Positions 7,473 to 17,129 are shown, numbered from the stretch's first letter. The stretch is 64,000 bases of DNA from Aerococcus suis (GCF_900176325.1 NZ_FWXK01000005.1:46366-110365); one strand, 5' to 3'. Numbers and translations are program-made. The notes: generated by a model from the sequence alone, not told the origin.

Positions 7473-7650
7473 TCATTTTTTGCGTTGATTGCAATAGGAA
7501 AAGCATGGTGAAAGCGGACAATATCACGAATAATAACAGACCAATAAAAATGAAAAGAAGGTAATGAAAAACAGGCTCCCTCTTATATAAGTAGAAAGAT
7601 GACGCTAACAATAATCCAATAACGAGATAGCCAACTATAATAACCCACAT
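7459..7650 (-). CDS. Small hypothetical membrane protein, 63 aa
   Basis: Two hydrophobic segments (about residues 2-20 and 28-53) joined by the short charged stretch YKREPV, as in a hairpin membrane protein. AGGAAGGGG lies 10 nt before the ATG, which supports real translation. It ends inside the rplM promoter, so its transcript probably reads into rplM. No family recognised; function unknown. Confidence 0.55.
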   Translation of the reverse strand: MWVIIVGYLVIGLLLASSFYLYKREPVFHYLLFIFIGLLLFVILSAFTMLFLLQSTQKMIDLG

Positions 7651-8291
7651 TCGTTGATTCCCCTTCCTAATTAAATCACTAGACTGATTTATTTTAGCAT
7701 GTCTTCGCCATTATCTCATCCAAAGTCCCTATAAATAGTCATTTACTTAGGCATTTTATCGTATTCAGATATCTGTTCTAACCATTTTACATACAATTAT
7801 TGTATGCGATTTTCTCTATCAAAACCAGTATCCCTCTGCTTATTAGCCTAAACCCTCTCCCCCATCCGCCCGCTAACTATTAACTAGTAAAAACAAAATA
7901 CAATTATTGTACAATAAAAAGTTTGCTAATTCTTCTTTATTCATTTGTCATTTTTTGCCAACCGCTACACCTCTTTGACACTTATATCCAAATTTTTATA
8001 TTGAATTTCACAAATCGCTCGTCCCGAGTTTAGTCCCATCACCTTCTTGATGAATCGTTCACAATCTTTCTGTTATTTGTCATTCTTTTTCACGTATTAA
8101 GATTGCATTTTTTGTGTATATTAAGTTGTGCTTATTTTTATAATAATTTCACAATACTTATTTAACAATGTTTCAAATGATTCTTTTCTTAGCTTTTTCT
8201 AAGATTTAATTGCATAATTATAGATTGCCATTTATACTTTAAGCAATTACTAAATAATGAAATTGTAAACAACAATTAAGGAGTGTATTGA
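7651..8291. promoter_or_regulatory. 640-bp divergent intergenic region upstream of nox
   Basis: No credible ORF. It holds two near-identical palindromes: CATACAATTATTGTATG (7790-7806) and TACAATTATTGTA (7899-7911), centres 107 bp apart. Several AT-rich promoter-like hexamers lie nearer nox, for example TTGCCA and TACTAA 17 bp apart in the last 70 bp. The palindromes fit a 7-1-7 Fur/PerR-superfamily box, though CopY- or Rex-type control cannot be excluded. Confidence 0.55.
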
Positions 8292-9650
8292 ATGAAAGTA
8301 GCCGTAATTGGTTGTACCCATGCTGGTACTGCAGCTGTTAAAACGATTTTAAGTGAAAATGATGATGTTCAAGTTTCTGTTTTCGAACGTAACGATAACA
8401 TTTCCTTCTTATCATGTGGGATTGCCCTATATGTTGGTGGCGTTGTTAAAGACGTTAATGGTTTATTCTACTCAGACCCTTCTGAACTAGAATCATTAGG
8501 TGCAGACGTGCATATGAAACATAACGTGTTATCTTATGACGAAAAAGCGAAAACGATTCAAGTTGAAAACTTGGAAACTGGTGAACAATTCGAAGAATCA
8601 TATGACAAATTAGTCTTAGCTACTGGTTCTTGGCCAATTATTCCGCCATTAGATGGTTTAGACACTAACAATGTTTTATTATGTAAAAACTTCAACCATG
8701 CACAAAAAATTATTGAAGAAAAAACGGATAAAAAACGTGTGGTTGTTGTCGGTGGTGGATACATCGGTATCGAATTAGTTGAAGCTTTTGCTCAAGATGG
8801 GAAAGAAGTCGTTTTAATCGATGGTTTAGACCGTGTATTAAACAAATACTTAGACCAAGAAATGACGGATATCTTAGAAGATGATATGCGTGACCGTGGC
8901 ATCGACATTCGCTTAAACGAAATGGTTAAAGGTTTCGTACCTGACGAAAACGGCAATGTGAAAGCTGTTGAAACTAGCGAAGGATCATATGACTGTGATA
9001 TGGCTATTCTATGTGTTGGTTTCAAACCAAACACTGAATTATATGACGGTAAATTAGAAACTATGCCTAATGGTGCGATTATCGTTGATGACTACATGCA
9101 TACTTCTGACGAAAATGTTTTAGCTTGTGGTGACTCTTGTGCTGTTAACTACAACCCTAATAATGGCCATGCTTATATTCCGCTAGCAACAAATGCTGTT
9201 CGTATGGGTACCTTAGTTGGTAAAAATATTAAAGAAGATACTGTCAAATATCGTGGCACTCAATCAACTTCTGGATTACATTTATTCGGTTGGAACATCG
9301 GTTCAACTGGTGTTAATGATGCTTCTGCTGCTAACTTTGGTCTAGAAACTCGCAGTGTTTATTTTGAAGATAATCATCGTCCTGAATTCATGCCAACTTA
9401 TGAAAAACTTCATATGAAACTTGTTTATGAAGTGGGTACAAACCGCATCGTTGGTGGACAATTATTATCTAAATATGACATCACTCAATCAGCGAATACC
9501 TTATCATTAGCTATCCAAAACCAAATGACGATTGAAGATTTAGCTTACGTTGATTTCTTCTTCCAACCTCACTTCGACCGTCCATGGAACTACTTAAACT
9601 TATTAGCGCAACAAGCCGTTGCCCAAGAAGAAGAACTAGCTAAAAAATAA
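8292..9650 (+). CDS. nox: NADH oxidase, H2O-forming
   Basis: Flavoprotein that reduces O2 to water with NADH, regenerating NAD in fermenting cells and removing oxygen. It is a pyridine-nucleotide-disulfide oxidoreductase of 452 aa: FAD-binding VIGCTHAG at 5-12, the single redox cysteine Cys42 in SFLSCGIALYVGG (the position used in the enterococcal enzyme), NAD-binding VVVVGGGYIGIE in the middle, and a second FAD segment VLACGDSCAV. AAGGAG lies 8 nt before the ATG. Monocistronic, on the opposite strand to the ribosomal genes around it, with its own terminator. Confidence 0.95.
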   Translation: MKVAVIGCTHAGTAAVKTILSENDDVQVSVFERNDNISFLSCGIALYVGGVVKDVNGLFYSDPSELESLGADVHMKHNVLSYDEKAKTIQVENLETGEQFEESYDKLVLATGSWPIIPPLDGLDTNNVLLCKNFNHAQKIIEEKTDKKRVVVVGGGYIGIELVEAFAQDGKEVVLIDGLDRVLNKYLDQEMTDILEDDMRDRGIDIRLNEMVKGFVPDENGNVKAVETSEGSYDCDMAILCVGFKPNTELYDGKLETMPNGAIIVDDYMHTSDENVLACGDSCAVNYNPNNGHAYIPLATNAVRMGTLVGKNIKEDTVKYRGTQSTSGLHLFGWNIGSTGVNDASAANFGLETRSVYFEDNHRPEFMPTYEKLHMKLVYEVGTNRIVGGQLLSKYDITQSANTLSLAIQNQMTIEDLAYVDFFFQPHFDRPWNYLNLLAQQAVAQEEELAKK

Positions 9651-9664
9651 TTTAGCCACTCACT

Positions 9665-9702
9665 AAAAAAGCCTTGAGGATCTAGTCCTCAAGGCTTTTT
9701 TC
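9665..9702. terminator. Bidirectional terminator of nox and the FemX-like gene
   Basis: Perfect 11-bp stem AGCCTTGAGGA/TCCTCAAGGCT with a TCTAG loop, A-rich on the left and T-rich on the right. It serves the two convergent genes. Confidence 0.92.
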
Positions 9703-9704
9703 TA

Positions 9705-10946
9705 TTACCGATGACGCCATTTATAGCGCATTTTCATACCACTCGCAAAGAGTTTATTAATTGTTGGACGCAATTCAATATCAAACTCACCGATTGTTTC
9801 AAATTGTTCAGAAGCAAAGTGTTTTTTAAATTCATATAATCCGCGTACTGAATCATCTTTATTTTCATCAGAGGTATAACCAGAGACACCACCAAAATCA
9901 AAATAACGATACCCATTATTTAACGCATCTGACATTAATGTCCAAACCATGTGATATGTTGGTAATAATTCTCGATATTCATTGCTTGACGCAGCATACA
10001 TATAATAAGCAGTACCATTAAAGTATCCCATGATAGAACCGGATAGAACAATATCTTCTCGACCATTTGCTAGTTCCGCTTCTAGTTCGTCAATCATATG
10101 TTCTGCTTTTTTGATTCGTTGCTGAATACTATCTAGATTACGCATCGCTTTTTCTTGTTTTCGTCCAGACTGCATTTTTTCAATAGATGCTTGGACCTTA
10201 GCCGCTTCTTTCGTTAAGTCATCGTGTTCTTTTTGTTTAATTGCTAACAATTCTTTAACATGGAACGTGGTTAACCAAAGTTTTCCCACAGAACCTAAAG
10301 ACTCTAAAATATGACGGAAATAATCCGCATTTCGGGTCGTAAAATCATCACGACTACCCGTAATTTCCATCAATTTAACAAAAGCATCTAAATCATCTAA
10401 TGAGGCTTCTTCTGTTGTAATTCCGTTTTTCATCGCTTTACGAATTTTATTACGGGTTTTACTTCCCATGGCTTTTTCTAAGGCTTTCTCATCATCACCC
10501 ATATCGGTAATCATTAAAAAGTTGGGCTGATTATACGCTAATCCTTTTTTATGACCCCCATGTTTTCCACCAATTGATTTCACATAATCTTTGACCCATT
10601 CATGTTGATCGCGAGAAATTTGTGGATCAAATTTTAACGTGAAGGCGCGATGACGTTTGGCTGCCTTCATACATGCTTTTAGAATCGCTTTAAAATGTTC
10701 TGGCTGGCTGTAATCACAAACAGGGCCACGTGGCATATAAGCCAGTGAATATGGAGTGAATGGCAACTTGCGATATAAAATTAAGGCCACTCCAAGAATA
10801 TCATTATCATCTTTTACGGCAACATATTCATGATTCCAATTTGATTTAACCAATGCCCAACGACTGGTTTGATAAATTTCTCCTCCAAGTGATTGGACAT
10901 AATCGTCATGGATTTTTTCAGAAACTAATAATGTCTTATATGTCAT
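9705..10946 (-). CDS. FemX/MurM-type aminoacyltransferase
   Basis: FemABX-family protein (413 aa), expected to add an amino acid from aminoacyl-tRNA to the side chain of a peptidoglycan precursor at the cytoplasmic membrane face. Two GNAT-like domains (LAYMPRGPVCDY early, YRYFDFGGVSGY late) are separated by a long coiled coil at about 230-290, as in Fem proteins, which mimics seryl-tRNA synthetase arms. The residue added (Ala, Ser, Gly) cannot be told from sequence. The start has only a weak ribosome site; GAGGAAAG is about 19 nt away. It lies between truA and nox with roughly 190 bp of empty sequence upstream. Confidence 0.88.
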   Translation of the reverse strand: MTYKTLLVSEKIHDDYVQSLGGEIYQTSRWALVKSNWNHEYVAVKDDNDILGVALILYRKLPFTPYSLAYMPRGPVCDYSQPEHFKAILKACMKAAKRHRAFTLKFDPQISRDQHEWVKDYVKSIGGKHGGHKKGLAYNQPNFLMITDMGDDEKALEKAMGSKTRNKIRKAMKNGITTEEASLDDLDAFVKLMEITGSRDDFTTRNADYFRHILESLGSVGKLWLTTFHVKELLAIKQKEHDDLTKEAAKVQASIEKMQSGRKQEKAMRNLDSIQQRIKKAEHMIDELEAELANGREDIVLSGSIMGYFNGTAYYMYAASSNEYRELLPTYHMVWTLMSDALNNGYRYFDFGGVSGYTSDENKDDSVRGLYEFKKHFASEQFETIGEFDIELRPTINKLFASGMKMRYKWRHR

Positions 10947-11140
10947 GTTATACTACACTTTCTTTCCTCAATTATTAATAAATGTTTTAATTAAACATTA
11001 AGGGTTTCTCATTAATCCTACACTAAAGTTAGATTAAAGGTCAAAGCGTTTCCCCAATCTTATAAGTATCTTATAAAAGAACTTGGCGTAAAAATATAAC
11101 ACCTTTTATATCGAGTTATCTAATTAACGACTAGTTTTAG

Positions 11141-11935
11141 CTAGCGTCGATGATCTTCCCAGCTGGCAACTTTCGCATCTCTATCGGCACGGTCCATATA
11201 ATCGACCGCCATTAAATATAATCCATGGGCTGGGGCTGTGGGTCCCGCTTCGTTACGATCTTTTACCGCTAATAAACGCTGCATTTCATCTACAGGGCGC
11301 AGACCATCTCCAATTTGTAATGCTGTTCCCACTAATATACGCACCATATTATATAAAAAACCATCTCCAGCAAAAGTAAACGTTAAATGATGATTCTCTG
11401 CATCATAATCCACTTGTGCTTGAGTTAAGGTACGAACAAAGTCAGTTTTATCTGTTTTCGTTGAGCAAAAGCTCTTGAAGTCATGGGTCCCAATTAAATC
11501 ATTGAGAGCCGTTTGCATGCGATCAACGTCTGTAGAATACGGATGATGTAGCATATATTGTGCCGTAAATGGTGATGGATATTTGGCCAAATCAACATGA
11601 TATTCATATCGTTTTCCAATCGTATGATAACGTGCATGAAAGGTTTCCTCAACAGCTTCTACTTCTTTAATGCGAATACTATCGGGCGTGACACTATTTA
11701 ACGCTCGCCATAACCCATGAGTTGAAATAGCAGCTGGATAATCGAAGTGGATTACTTGTCCTTTGGCATGAACGCCAGAATCCGTACGTCCTGACCCATG
11801 GACCCCAATATTATGTCCTTTACTAATAGTTTTCAAAGCCTTTTGTAATGTCCCCTGAATACTTTTTCCATCAGGTTGTACTTGAAATCCTATATAAGGG
11901 CCTCCATCATATTCAATGACTGCTTTATACCGCAT
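11141..11935 (-). CDS. truA: tRNA pseudouridine(38-40) synthase
   Basis: Isomerises uridines 38-40 in the anticodon arm. 264 aa, with the catalytic Asp52 in HGSGRTDSGVHAKGQV, the FHARYHTIGKRYEY strand and FLYNMVRILVGT near the C-terminus. It follows ecfT by 15 bp and is probably the last gene of the ecfA1-ecfA2-ecfT-truA operon, a conserved order in Bacilli. Confidence 0.97.
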   Translation of the reverse strand: MRYKAVIEYDGGPYIGFQVQPDGKSIQGTLQKALKTISKGHNIGVHGSGRTDSGVHAKGQVIHFDYPAAISTHGLWRALNSVTPDSIRIKEVEAVEETFHARYHTIGKRYEYHVDLAKYPSPFTAQYMLHHPYSTDVDRMQTALNDLIGTHDFKSFCSTKTDKTDFVRTLTQAQVDYDAENHHLTFTFAGDGFLYNMVRILVGTALQIGDGLRPVDEMQRLLAVKDRNEAGPTAPAHGLYLMAVDYMDRADRDAKVASWEDHRR

Positions 11936-11950
11936 ACAATCCTCACTTTC

Positions 11951-12739
11951 TTAAATCCAAATAATGAGTATCATTAACCCAATAAGAACAATACTTGCTA
12001 ATGTATCTCTTCGTTGCCATTTCAATTGCCGGTACTTCGTTCGTCCTTCACTGCCACGATACCCACGTGCTTCCATCGCAATCGCTAAATCATACGCGCG
12101 ATTAAATGCTGAAATAAATAAAGGAATTAAAATAGGGATAATCGCTTTAATACGGTCAATTAAATTTCCTTCAGAAAAATCAACTCCCCGTGCCCGTTGT
12201 GTATCCATTATTTTATCGGTTTCTTCCATTAGCGTTGGCACAAAGCGTAAGGCAATTGATAACATTAAGGCTACTTCATGAACAGGTAAGATTTTTCTTA
12301 ATGGTGAAAACAGATTTTCTAAAGCATCCGTTAACGTGATTGGTTGTGTTGTTAATGTCACAATTGTGGAAATAAAAATAACTAAGACAAAGCGCATAAA
12401 AATCATGACCGCATTCAGTAAGCCATCAGTGGTTAATTTCAATGGCCCAAATGACCAAATGACATCTCCTTGATAGGTGAAGAAAAGTTGTAAAACCACG
12501 GTAAATACGATAATAATAAGCATTGGTTTTAACCCTCTTACATAAACACCTAAGGAAATATTAGATAAGAAAATTAAGCCTAGAATGACGGCTGTTAAAA
12601 TCACATAATCTAACCAGCCACTTGCCATGAAAATTAACACCATGAAGAGAATCATAGCGACCAATTTGAACCTAGGATCTAAACGATGAATAAATGAATT
12701 TCCAGGAATATAACGCCCGATAATTAAATTATCTTTCAT
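11951..12739 (-). CDS. ecfT: ECF transporter transmembrane component EcfT
   Basis: Shared scaffold subunit of group II energy-coupling factor vitamin transporters. It binds exchangeable S components (riboflavin, biotin, folate and others encoded elsewhere) and couples them to EcfA1/A2. About 5-6 hydrophobic helices, plus the two Ala-Arg-Gly coupling motifs RARGVDF and EARGYRG in cytoplasmic helices. The start at 12739 (MKDNLIIGRYIPG) is chosen over 12784 because GGGAGAGGCGG lies just upstream and EcfT proteins begin this way. It overlaps ecfA2 by 11 bp. Confidence 0.96.
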   Translation of the reverse strand: MKDNLIIGRYIPGNSFIHRLDPRFKLVAMILFMVLIFMASGWLDYVILTAVILGLIFLSNISLGVYVRGLKPMLIIIVFTVVLQLFFTYQGDVIWSFGPLKLTTDGLLNAVMIFMRFVLVIFISTIVTLTTQPITLTDALENLFSPLRKILPVHEVALMLSIALRFVPTLMEETDKIMDTQRARGVDFSEGNLIDRIKAIIPILIPLFISAFNRAYDLAIAMEARGYRGSEGRTKYRQLKWQRRDTLASIVLIGLMILIIWI

Positions 12740-13628
12740 CTTGCACCGCCTCTCCCTGAGTATCTGACATAAGTTGCGCTGCAATTTGATCAGCTAACTG
12801 GTCGACAGTTAGAGGTAGAGCGTCTTTGGGTAGAGACAACCCATTAGCGAATAATTTTTCTCTAAACGCTAAAATATCTGGGAGAGCTAAATGATGATGC
12901 TCTAACCATTCCTGATCAGAAAATACTTCCGTTGGTTGACCTTCAAAAACACAAGTGCCATGATCCATCACAATCACATGATTACTCCAACTTGCCACAT
13001 CGTTCATTTGATGCGTCACTAAAATCACTGTCATTTGACCAGTAGCATATAAATCATTGAAAATCGTCATTAACTCATCTTGACCTTTAGGATCTAATCC
13101 AGCTGTTGGTTCATCCAAGATGAGAACTTCTGGTTCCATAGCCAAAACACCAGCAATCGCTACCCGTCGCATCTGTCCACCCGAAAGGTCAAAAGGCGAT
13201 TGGTCATATAAAGCATCTGAAATTCCCACTCGCTCTAAAGCCATTTCCGCTTTTCTACGTGCGGTTTCTTCATCGTCCCCAAAATTTTTAGGACCAAACA
13301 TGACATCCTTAATGACAGACTCTTCAAATAATTGCGCCTCAGGAAATTGGAACACCATTCCCATTTTTTTACGCACATTCTTCACTTGTTTCTTAGAAGT
13401 TTCTGGTGTGACAACCGTATCTCCTACGATAATTTGACCGTCTGTAGGAAGTAATAATCCATTAAATAATTTGGTTAATGTTGACTTCCCGCTCCCAGTA
13501 TTTCCGATAATCGCCGTATAGCTTTTATCAGGAATCGTTAACGAGACTTGTTTTAGTGCCTCACTAGCAAAAGGCGTATTAGCAGAATAAGTAAAACTGA
13601 CATCTTCAAATGTTATTTGCATAGCCAT
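12729..13628 (-). CDS. ecfA2: ECF transporter ATPase EcfA2
   Basis: One of two paralogous ATPases powering ECF vitamin uptake. Walker A GNTGSGKST, Q-loop MVFQFPEAQLF, signature LSGGQMRRVA, Walker B VLILDEPTAGLDP and the switch His in VTHQMND are all intact. Start codons at 13655, 13628 and 13622 are possible; 13628 (MAMQITFEDVSFTY) is best placed after AAAGG. The start region overlaps the end of ecfA1, so the pair is translationally coupled. Confidence 0.96.
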   Translation of the reverse strand: MAMQITFEDVSFTYSANTPFASEALKQVSLTIPDKSYTAIIGNTGSGKSTLTKLFNGLLLPTDGQIIVGDTVVTPETSKKQVKNVRKKMGMVFQFPEAQLFEESVIKDVMFGPKNFGDDEETARRKAEMALERVGISDALYDQSPFDLSGGQMRRVAIAGVLAMEPEVLILDEPTAGLDPKGQDELMTIFNDLYATGQMTVILVTHQMNDVASWSNHVIVMDHGTCVFEGQPTEVFSDQEWLEHHHLALPDILAFREKLFANGLSLPKDALPLTVDQLADQIAAQLMSDTQGEAVQDER

Positions 13629-14437
13629 TCCGCCAACCTTTCTTCTGATAACCATTCGTTTGGAACGTCAATTTGTCGACGCTGTAATGCGGCTTTGAGT
13701 TGTTCAGTAAACGGCACACCCAAACCAATTTGAATTAGATCTTCTCCATTCACAAAAATATCTGCTGGTTTCCCATCGTCAACAACGTGACCCTCTTTAA
13801 ACACCACAATACGATCCGCTGCACTCGCTTCTTCTAAATCATGCGTAATAGAAATAACTGTTAAACCATATGTTTCTTTCACTTCGCGGATAATCGCCAT
13901 CACTTCTGCTCGTCCTTCAGGATCAAGCATAGCTGTTGACTCATCTAATACAATAATTTCTGGGCCTAATGCTAAAATACCAGCAATAGCCACACGTTGT
14001 TTCTGACCTCCAGACAACGCCGCCGGTTCCTTATCTCGGTATTCCCACATTGCGACTTGCTTTAATGCTTTTTCAACACGTTCGTGCATCTCAGGACGGG
14101 GAATTCCAGCATTTTCTAATCCAAAGGCAACATCATCTTCAACAGTTGATCCGACAAATTGATTATCAGGATTTTGGAAAACAAGTCCCACTTTACCTCG
14201 AATATCCCAAACAGTATCCAATGATAGTAGTTTATGATCAACATAGATTTCTCCACTTTGTGCTTCTAATAATCCAACTAATAATTTAGAAAACGTTGAT
14301 TTACCAGAACCATTATGACCAATAATGGCCAACCATTCACCACGTTTGATTTGTAAGGACAAATCTTTTATCGCCCACTGATCGTTATTTTCTGAATAGC
14401 GATAATTGAGTCCTTTTACTTCAATAATATTTTTCAT
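13613..14437 (-). CDS. ecfA1: ECF transporter ATPase EcfA1
   Basis: Partner ATPase of EcfA2. Walker A GHNGSGKST, signature LSGGQKQRVA and the characteristic DES Walker B (IIVLDESTAMLDP), in which Ser follows the catalytic Glu position as in other EcfA1 proteins. AAGGAG lies 7 nt before the ATG. First gene of the ECF-truA operon, separated from the upstream acetyltransferase by a strong terminator. Confidence 0.96.
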   Translation of the reverse strand: MKNIIEVKGLNYRYSENNDQWAIKDLSLQIKRGEWLAIIGHNGSGKSTFSKLLVGLLEAQSGEIYVDHKLLSLDTVWDIRGKVGLVFQNPDNQFVGSTVEDDVAFGLENAGIPRPEMHERVEKALKQVAMWEYRDKEPAALSGGQKQRVAIAGILALGPEIIVLDESTAMLDPEGRAEVMAIIREVKETYGLTVISITHDLEEASAADRIVVFKEGHVVDDGKPADIFVNGEDLIQIGLGVPFTEQLKAALQRRQIDVPNEWLSEERLAEWLCK

Positions 14438-14473
14438 ATAAGCTCCTTATTGGCTGTTCTAAAGCTTTTAAAA

Positions 14474-14505
14474 ATCCCCCCATAGATAGTATGTGGGGGG
14501 ATGTC
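14474..14505 (-). terminator. Terminator of the OatA-like gene
   Basis: G/C-rich stem ATCCCCCCACA...TATGGGGGGAT followed by T5 on the minus strand, between the acetyltransferase gene and ecfA1. Confidence 0.85.
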
Positions 14506-14570
14506 TTATATATTATTTATCTCATTCATAGTTTACTAAAAAACACTTACGGGTTCAAGAATTCTCCACC

Positions 14571-16442
14571 TTATTTCGTCATTGCGTCTCCGACCACTTT
14601 AATCCAAGCTTGATCGCCTGTATCATTCAAATGAACGCCATCTTCTTCCAACCAATTATTATTATTGGCTTGGAAATAACTATTCCAATCGATTAAGTGT
14701 AAGTGATTATTTTCAGAGGTTGCTTCTTCTAATACACTATTTACTTGATCTCGCCATGGTCGATCCACATGAGTATTGACTAAATAAATGGTTTTATCTT
14801 TCCCGATTTGTTGAATCATCGTTTCTAATTGATTTTTTGTAAATGGTCCATTAGCACCTAAATCAACGACAACAGTATCAGCCAATTGCCCATTATTAGC
14901 CAAATTAGCAATCGTATCTTCGGTGTTATACAATTGTCTACCGACTTGAGCGTCAACAACACTCATAGGATAGAAGGTATAAATATAATCTGACACACCA
15001 ACAGTTAATGAGTCACCAATAAATGTGGCAGACATTCCATACGTTTTTTTAGCTAAATCTTTGCCAACATTGTCGATTTTTTGCTTGTCATCAGTTTCTA
15101 ATTTGTCGTAATAAGTCGCAAAGTCTTTTTCTGCTTTCTCTTTCTGCTCAGCTAATTCTCGATTTCGTTCTTCATTTTGTTTTTGCTGATCTGCGGCAGC
15201 TTTTTCTTGAACAGAGATATTTGTTTCTGTAGGTGCTGTTGCTAAGACAATAGCAGTAGCTCCATAAATAAAGACAAACAAAGCAAATAAGATTTGAGCA
15301 CTTCGTTTCCCATGACGATTAAAGATTTGTTTAATTCCTGTAAATAATCGGATTTTACTTCCTTTTGGCGGGTTAAAAATTGGCGTTGTCCAATATTTTC
15401 GAATAATAATCGCATCAGTTACTAAGGCTAAAGCCATAATAAGTATTATTTGCGCCCATATATTATCCGTTAGCCAATTTTGGTTTTTCGCTGCCGAATG
15501 CCAGACAATATAAATCGGATAATACCATAAATACATGGGGAAGGATCGTTCGCTTAACCAGACTAATGGTTTCCATTCAAATACCCGTCTTAGGATAGAA
15601 TGCTCTTGCATTAGACCAGCAATTGTTAAAGCGACTAAGCCATCAAAGAGTAACATCCCCCCACGATACGTCCAACCACTGCCGTCTTTTAAGACAAACA
15701 TCAGTGCGACACTCCCAAAGAATAATACGAGAGTTAGAATATCTAGTAGCCACCATTTTTTGATTTTAAATACTTGTTCGAATTGTTCCGGAACATGCCA
15801 GACTGCTAACAATGCTCCAATCAGGAAAGTGAATGCCCGAGTATCGGTTCCATAGTAGACACGAGTTGGGTCTTCTCCTGAAGTAAATATCAATCCCATA
15901 GCTAAGGCACTGATTAAAACAAATCCTAATATCACCCATCCTTGAACTTTAAAATCTTTAAAGCGACTAATGCCATAATAATAGAGTGGTGGCCAAATCA
16001 ACATAAGTTGCATATATACCGCCACATACCATAGATGAGTAAATAATGATGGATGAATCATTTCTTGGAAATATGAGGAACCACTTAAAATTTGCTGCCA
16101 ATTATTTGTAAATGTCAGACTACTCCACACATCTGATGACACATTAACAAGTAGATCATGACGAAATAATAAAATAGCAGTTAAGCAAATCGCAATTACA
16201 ACAAACATCGGGAACCAATTTTTTTTAGCTCGTTTAAAAAAAGTCAGTGGTAATGCTGGAGGACGATCACTAGAACGTTTCTTGATTAATGAACGCGTAA
16301 CAAACAATCCTGAGATAATAAAAAAGACATCTACTGCCAAAAAGCCACCCGGAATAATATAAGTGCGATAATGATAAAAAATAATTGCTAATATACTTAA
16401 AAATCTCAACGTATCTACGCTGGTATAACGTTTTTGAGCCAT
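14571..16442 (-). CDS. OatA-like O-acetyltransferase (acyltransferase-3 plus SGNH domain)
   Basis: Membrane enzyme of 623 aa. The N-terminal acyltransferase-3 domain has about 10-11 helices and the motif FYHYRTYIIPGGFLAVDVFF; the His in this region is needed for acyl transfer across the membrane. A charged coiled linker (EKAAADQQKQNEERNREL) leads to an extracellular SGNH esterase-like domain with GDSLTVG (Ser), GANG (Gly/Asn block) and DGVHLN (Asp-His). This layout matches peptidoglycan MurNAc O-acetyltransferases, which give lysozyme resistance; another glycan substrate is possible. It sits alone between rplQ and ecfA1, an uncommon interruption. Confidence 0.9.
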   Translation of the reverse strand: MAQKRYTSVDTLRFLSILAIIFYHYRTYIIPGGFLAVDVFFIISGLFVTRSLIKKRSSDRPPALPLTFFKRAKKNWFPMFVVIAICLTAILLFRHDLLVNVSSDVWSSLTFTNNWQQILSGSSYFQEMIHPSLFTHLWYVAVYMQLMLIWPPLYYYGISRFKDFKVQGWVILGFVLISALAMGLIFTSGEDPTRVYYGTDTRAFTFLIGALLAVWHVPEQFEQVFKIKKWWLLDILTLVLFFGSVALMFVLKDGSGWTYRGGMLLFDGLVALTIAGLMQEHSILRRVFEWKPLVWLSERSFPMYLWYYPIYIVWHSAAKNQNWLTDNIWAQIILIMALALVTDAIIIRKYWTTPIFNPPKGSKIRLFTGIKQIFNRHGKRSAQILFALFVFIYGATAIVLATAPTETNISVQEKAAADQQKQNEERNRELAEQKEKAEKDFATYYDKLETDDKQKIDNVGKDLAKKTYGMSATFIGDSLTVGVSDYIYTFYPMSVVDAQVGRQLYNTEDTIANLANNGQLADTVVVDLGANGPFTKNQLETMIQQIGKDKTIYLVNTHVDRPWRDQVNSVLEEATSENNHLHLIDWNSYFQANNNNWLEEDGVHLNDTGDQAWIKVVGDAMTK

Positions 16443-16566
16443 ACTACCCCCCCAGGCAAATGATTTGACAATGCAAATCTACTAATTATTCTATTGTATA
16501 CGATTTTAAAGAAAAGGCAAGATAATAAAGAAAGTATTACGATTTATTTAAAAATTTGAGTAAAAT

Positions 16567-16608
16567 AAAAAAGCATATATGTTACTGAAAAGTAAAAACA
16601 CATATGCC
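16567..16608 (-). terminator. Terminator of the ribosomal alpha operon
   Basis: On the minus strand GGCATATGTG...ACATATATGC pairs around a loop and is followed by T6ATTTT. A second perfect hairpin, CACTTCCAAGC-GTTT-GCTTGGAAGTG at 16646-16672, lies between it and rplQ without a T tract and may stabilise the 3' end. Nothing else is seen in 16443-16724. Confidence 0.75.
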
Positions 16609-16724
16609 GTACTCGTTAGCTATTCAATTATAAGGATATATTTCACTTCCAAGCAAACGCTTGGAAGTGAACAGAGCTAGACTAGGTTTCCCATCATCAT
16701 AACACTCTAATACCTTTTATAAAA

Positions 16725-17105
16725 TTATACAAATTCTAAAATAACCATTGGCGCAGCGTCACCACGACGAGGTTCAGTTTTAAGAATACGAGTGTATCCA
16801 CCTTGACGTTCTTCGTAACGATCAGCTAAATCTCCAAATAATTTTTGAAGAGCTGTTTCTACAATGATATCTTCTTCTTCTGCGCGAACATCTGCAATTT
16901 CATTACGTACAAATTTAGCAGCTTGACGACGAGAGTGTAAGTCACCACGTTTACCTAAAGTGATCATTTTCTCTGCTGTACGGCGTACTTCTTTAGCACG
17001 TGTTTCAGTTGTTACAATACGTTCATTAATGATTAAGTCAGTTGTTAAGTCACGTAACATTGCTTTACGTTGTGAGCTTGTTCGACCTAATTTACGGTAA
17101 CCCAT
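16725..17105 (-). CDS. rplQ: 50S ribosomal protein L17
   Basis: 126 aa, with the universal N-terminus [20 protein letters not shown] and C-terminal [19 protein letters not shown]. It lines the polypeptide exit-tunnel rim. Last gene of the alpha operon, 24 bp after rpoA. Confidence 0.98.
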   Translation of the reverse strand: MGYRKLGRTSSQRKAMLRDLTTDLIINERIVTTETRAKEVRRTAEKMITLGKRGDLHSRRQAAKFVRNEIADVRAEEEDIIVETALQKLFGDLADRYEERQGGYTRILKTEPRRGDAAPMVILEFV

Positions 17106-17129
17106 TAAAGTCTTCCTCCTTTATCGCTA

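Noticed and set aside
8000..8160. Several TTCACAA half sites upstream of nox, as possible Rex sites
   Set aside because: No matching TTGTGAA partner at the right spacing; expected by chance in AT-rich DNA.
16646..16672. Perfect hairpin CACTTCCAAGC/GCTTGGAAGTG as a separate terminator
   Set aside because: No T tract on either side; kept only as a possible stabilising hairpin before the better terminator at 16567-16608.
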